From an uncultured Petrimonas sp. (GTDB lineage: Bacteria; Bacteroidota; Bacteroidia; Bacteroidales; Dysgonomonadaceae): a DNA stretch of 15,659 nt. Where the stretch lies: the NCBI GenBank assembly GCA_934621705.1, contig CAKTUP010000039.1, forward strand, positions 1 to 15,659, read 5' to 3'. A program made the translations under genes and the position numbers. Shown here piece by piece: positions 13,903-15,659 of this stretch; positions within the stretch are counted from its first letter, which is position 1, and each line of letters starts with the position of its first letter. The notes under the pieces were generated by a model. It was not told the DNA's origin. It searched no databases and saw only the letters and a program-made list of their open reading frames with translations.

Positions 13903-15659
13903 TCAATCTTTTCCATAGCCAACCACCACTATCGCATCTTTGGGTGTCGGCCCTTTATAGGACTCTGTTTTGCCGCCTTGCAGGCGGAAAACAAAAGTGG
14001 CTCCGCTTGTAACGCTTGTTGCTTTTCCGTTGAGTTTTCCAGGAATCCAATCAGGCATTAACTCTATTACCCGTCTGGCTTCTTTGTCTAACGACGGATC
14101 AACAGATTTGCTGAATTTTACAAAAGTAACTTTCCCTGTTGTGTCTATATTGAACACGGCTTCAATAAGTCCTTGGATTCCGTTTTCTTGCGCTATAACT
14201 GGATACTTGATGTTATCGGACAAAAACTTCATATAAGCGTTTTCTCCTCCCGGAAATTCAGGAGCCTGAACATTTTCCGGTGAAACTTGGTTGGTTTGAA
14301 TTTGTTTTTCCGTGTCACCTGTCAGCCTGAAAACCACAGGCAACGTAAACCTTACATTTACAGGTTCACCGCGTTGTTTCCCGGGTTTCCAGACAGGCAT
14401 CGATTCGAGTACACGAATGGCTTCGGCGTCTAATAACGCGTCAACGCCACGCATGATTTGTACATTGCTTATACTGCCGTCTTTCATTACTACAAAATTG
14501 GTAATTACCCGCCCCTGAATTCCTTTTTGGTGCGCTTCTTTCGGATAGCGGATGTTTTCGGAAATGAAATTCATCATGGCAGCGTTTCCGCCGGGAAACT
14601 CCGGTTGTTCTTCTACTACCACGAAAATTTCATCATTCCCCACAATCTTTTGTATCGCTGCATTGAGCATTTCCTGTTTCTGCTGTGTTTCTTTATCGAC
14701 CTCCACGTTTGCATCATTGCCGGATAGCCGGAAAACAATAGGCAACAGGTATCTTACCCTTACTTTATTGCCACGTTGTGTTCCGGGAGTCCATTTAGGC
14801 ATAGCGGCGATTAGCCGTACGGCTTCTTTATCCAACGACGGGTCAACGCCGCGAACAACTTGAATGTCGGACAGGCTTCCGTCTTTTTCAATAATGAAAT
14901 TCGTGATTACACGCCCTTGAATGCCGTTTTCTTGTGCAATTTTAGGATAAACTATGTTTTCGGAAATGAAGTTCATCAGGGCAGTATTTCCGCCGGGAAA
15001 CTCCGGCTGATTTTCAACTATAACAAAGACTTCGTTGCCATTTGATTCAGTATTGTCTCTGCCAGGTAATGATGGAGGGGGCGGGATATAGGTGTTTTGC
15101 CTGCCGTATCCTACCACCACAACCTCATCCAATATTTTGCCTTTTTCGTTGGCATCGGCAGAAACGGGTGTTGTCGGGCTTTTGCTTGCGGCAACATTAT
15201 CGCCTTGCAACCGGAAAACCATCGGCAACGTAAACCGAACTCTCACGGGTTGGCCTTTGTGCTCACCGGGTTGCCAGTCGGGCATTGAGTTCAGCAGCCT
15301 CATGGCTTCCGCGTCCAGCCCGGCAGTTACTCCGCGGATAACCTTTATGTTGGAAACGCGTCCGTTTTTTTCCACCACAAAGTTGGCTACCACTCTTCCC
15401 TGTTCGTTATTCTCCATGGCTATTACCGGATACTTGATCCCTTCGGCAAGAAACTTCATAAATGCGGAATTTCCGCCCGGGAACTCGGGATATTTTTCCA
15501 CTTCCGTAAAGATTTCATCCCCTTTTTGGTTTTGCGCGTAAACGCTGTTGCCCGCCACTAAAAGAAGCGCCAGCGGCAGGGCAATCAGGTATTTTGCCAG
15601 CTTTCGGGCCGGCGATTTGGTTTTGTTCATCATCGTGATACGTTGTTTTAAAAGTGATA
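13903..15659 (-). CDS. C-terminal part of a BlaR1/MecR1-like (M56) protein with four tandem TonB_C domains (5' end beyond right edge)
   Basis: The frame is open to the right edge (584 residues visible). Although an ATG lies at 15633, the codons before it read SLLKQRIT and lead into MMNKTKSPARKLAKYL, the junction typical of Bacteroidota M56 (BlaR1-like) membrane peptidases after the HExxH domain. I therefore infer a longer protein whose peptidase domain is outside. Numbering from that ATG: a membrane helix at about 13-29; TonB_C-like domains at about 40-144, 200-304, 334-438 and 455-553, the first three with the motif PEFPGGN and the fourth PEFPGGE, each ending FRLxG. The linker LDEVVVVGYG (168-177) and the C-terminal VVVGYG resemble the plug start of SusC receptors. 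M56 proteins of this type sense signals and usually act with a BlaI-family repressor encoded upstream. If instead the ATG at 15633 is real, it is a membrane-anchored TonB_C-repeat protein. Confidence 0.8.
   Translation of the reverse strand, partial: SLLKQRITMMNKTKSPARKLAKYLIALPLALLLVAGNSVYAQNQKGDEIFTEVEKYPEFPGGNSAFMKFLAEGIKYPVIAMENNEQGRVVANFVVEKNGRVSNIKVIRGVTAGLDAEAMRLLNSMPDWQPGEHKGQPVRVRFTLPMVFRLQGDNVAASKSPTTPVSADANEKGKILDEVVVVGYGRQNTYIPPPPSLPGRDNTESNGNEVFVIVENQPEFPGGNTALMNFISENIVYPKIAQENGIQGRVITNFIIEKDGSLSDIQVVRGVDPSLDKEAVRLIAAMPKWTPGTQRGNKVRVRYLLPIVFRLSGNDANVEVDKETQQKQEMLNAAIQKIVGNDEIFVVVEEQPEFPGGNAAMMNFISENIRYPKEAHQKGIQGRVITNFVVMKDGSISNVQIMRGVDALLDAEAIRVLESMPVWKPGKQRGEPVNVRFTLPVVFRLTGDTEKQIQTNQVSPENVQAPEFPGGENAYMKFLSDNIKYPVIAQENGIQGLIEAVFNIDTTGKVTFVKFSKSVDPSLDKEARRVIELMPDWIPGKLNGKATSVTSGATFVFRLQGGKTESYKGPTPKDAIVVVGYGKD

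Overview
The window looks like a chromosomal segment of a Bacteroidota bacterium, most likely order Bacteroidales (genus not resolvable from sequence alone). The basis is a complete-looking Na+-translocating NADH:quinone reductase operon with Bacteroidota-type subunits, AT-rich leaders carrying the Bacteroidota -7 promoter box TAnnTTTG rather than a sigma70 -10, almost no Shine-Dalgarno sequences, a Bacteroidota-type class A PBP, and a TonB_C-repeat protein with SusC-like VVVGYG segments.

Layout. 1-6036 (minus strand) is nqrABCDEF in canonical order, with nqrF cut by the left edge; together these encode the membrane complex that oxidises NADH, reduces quinone and exports Na+. The flavin-attachment threonines of NqrB and NqrC, the intramembrane cysteines of NqrD/NqrE and the 2Fe-2S cysteines of NqrF are all present. 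6037-6510 is a divergent promoter region holding the nqrA promoter and the tldD leader. 6511-9474 (plus strand) is tldD-tldE, a metalloprotease pair in which TldD carries a Tat signal peptide. 9475-9657 holds palindromic repeats, the last of which looks like the tldDE terminator. 9658-12048 (plus) is a class A penicillin-binding protein. 12049-12275 is a convergent intergenic region rich in repeats. 12276-13580 (minus) is an exported TPR protein. 13581-13902 is a cluster of short hairpins resembling a REP/BIME element. 13903 to the right edge (minus) is the C-terminal part of what I infer to be a BlaR1/MecR1-like (M56) sensor protein with four tandem TonB C-terminal domains; its peptidase domain and any cognate BlaI-type repressor would lie beyond the window.

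The proteins are mostly from known families. The unexpected signal is in the spacers. Six arrays of degenerate 7-base tandem repeats, each with its own consensus, occupy five spacers. Five of the arrays stop 3-6 bases from a start or stop codon; a sixth lies farther inside the nqrE-nqrF spacer. Shorter 7-, 8- and 11-base repeats occur in several of the same or neighbouring spacers. In addition there are a covarying palindrome family around the PBP gene, a 22-base tandem repeat with a 17-bp hairpin, and the BIME-like cluster.
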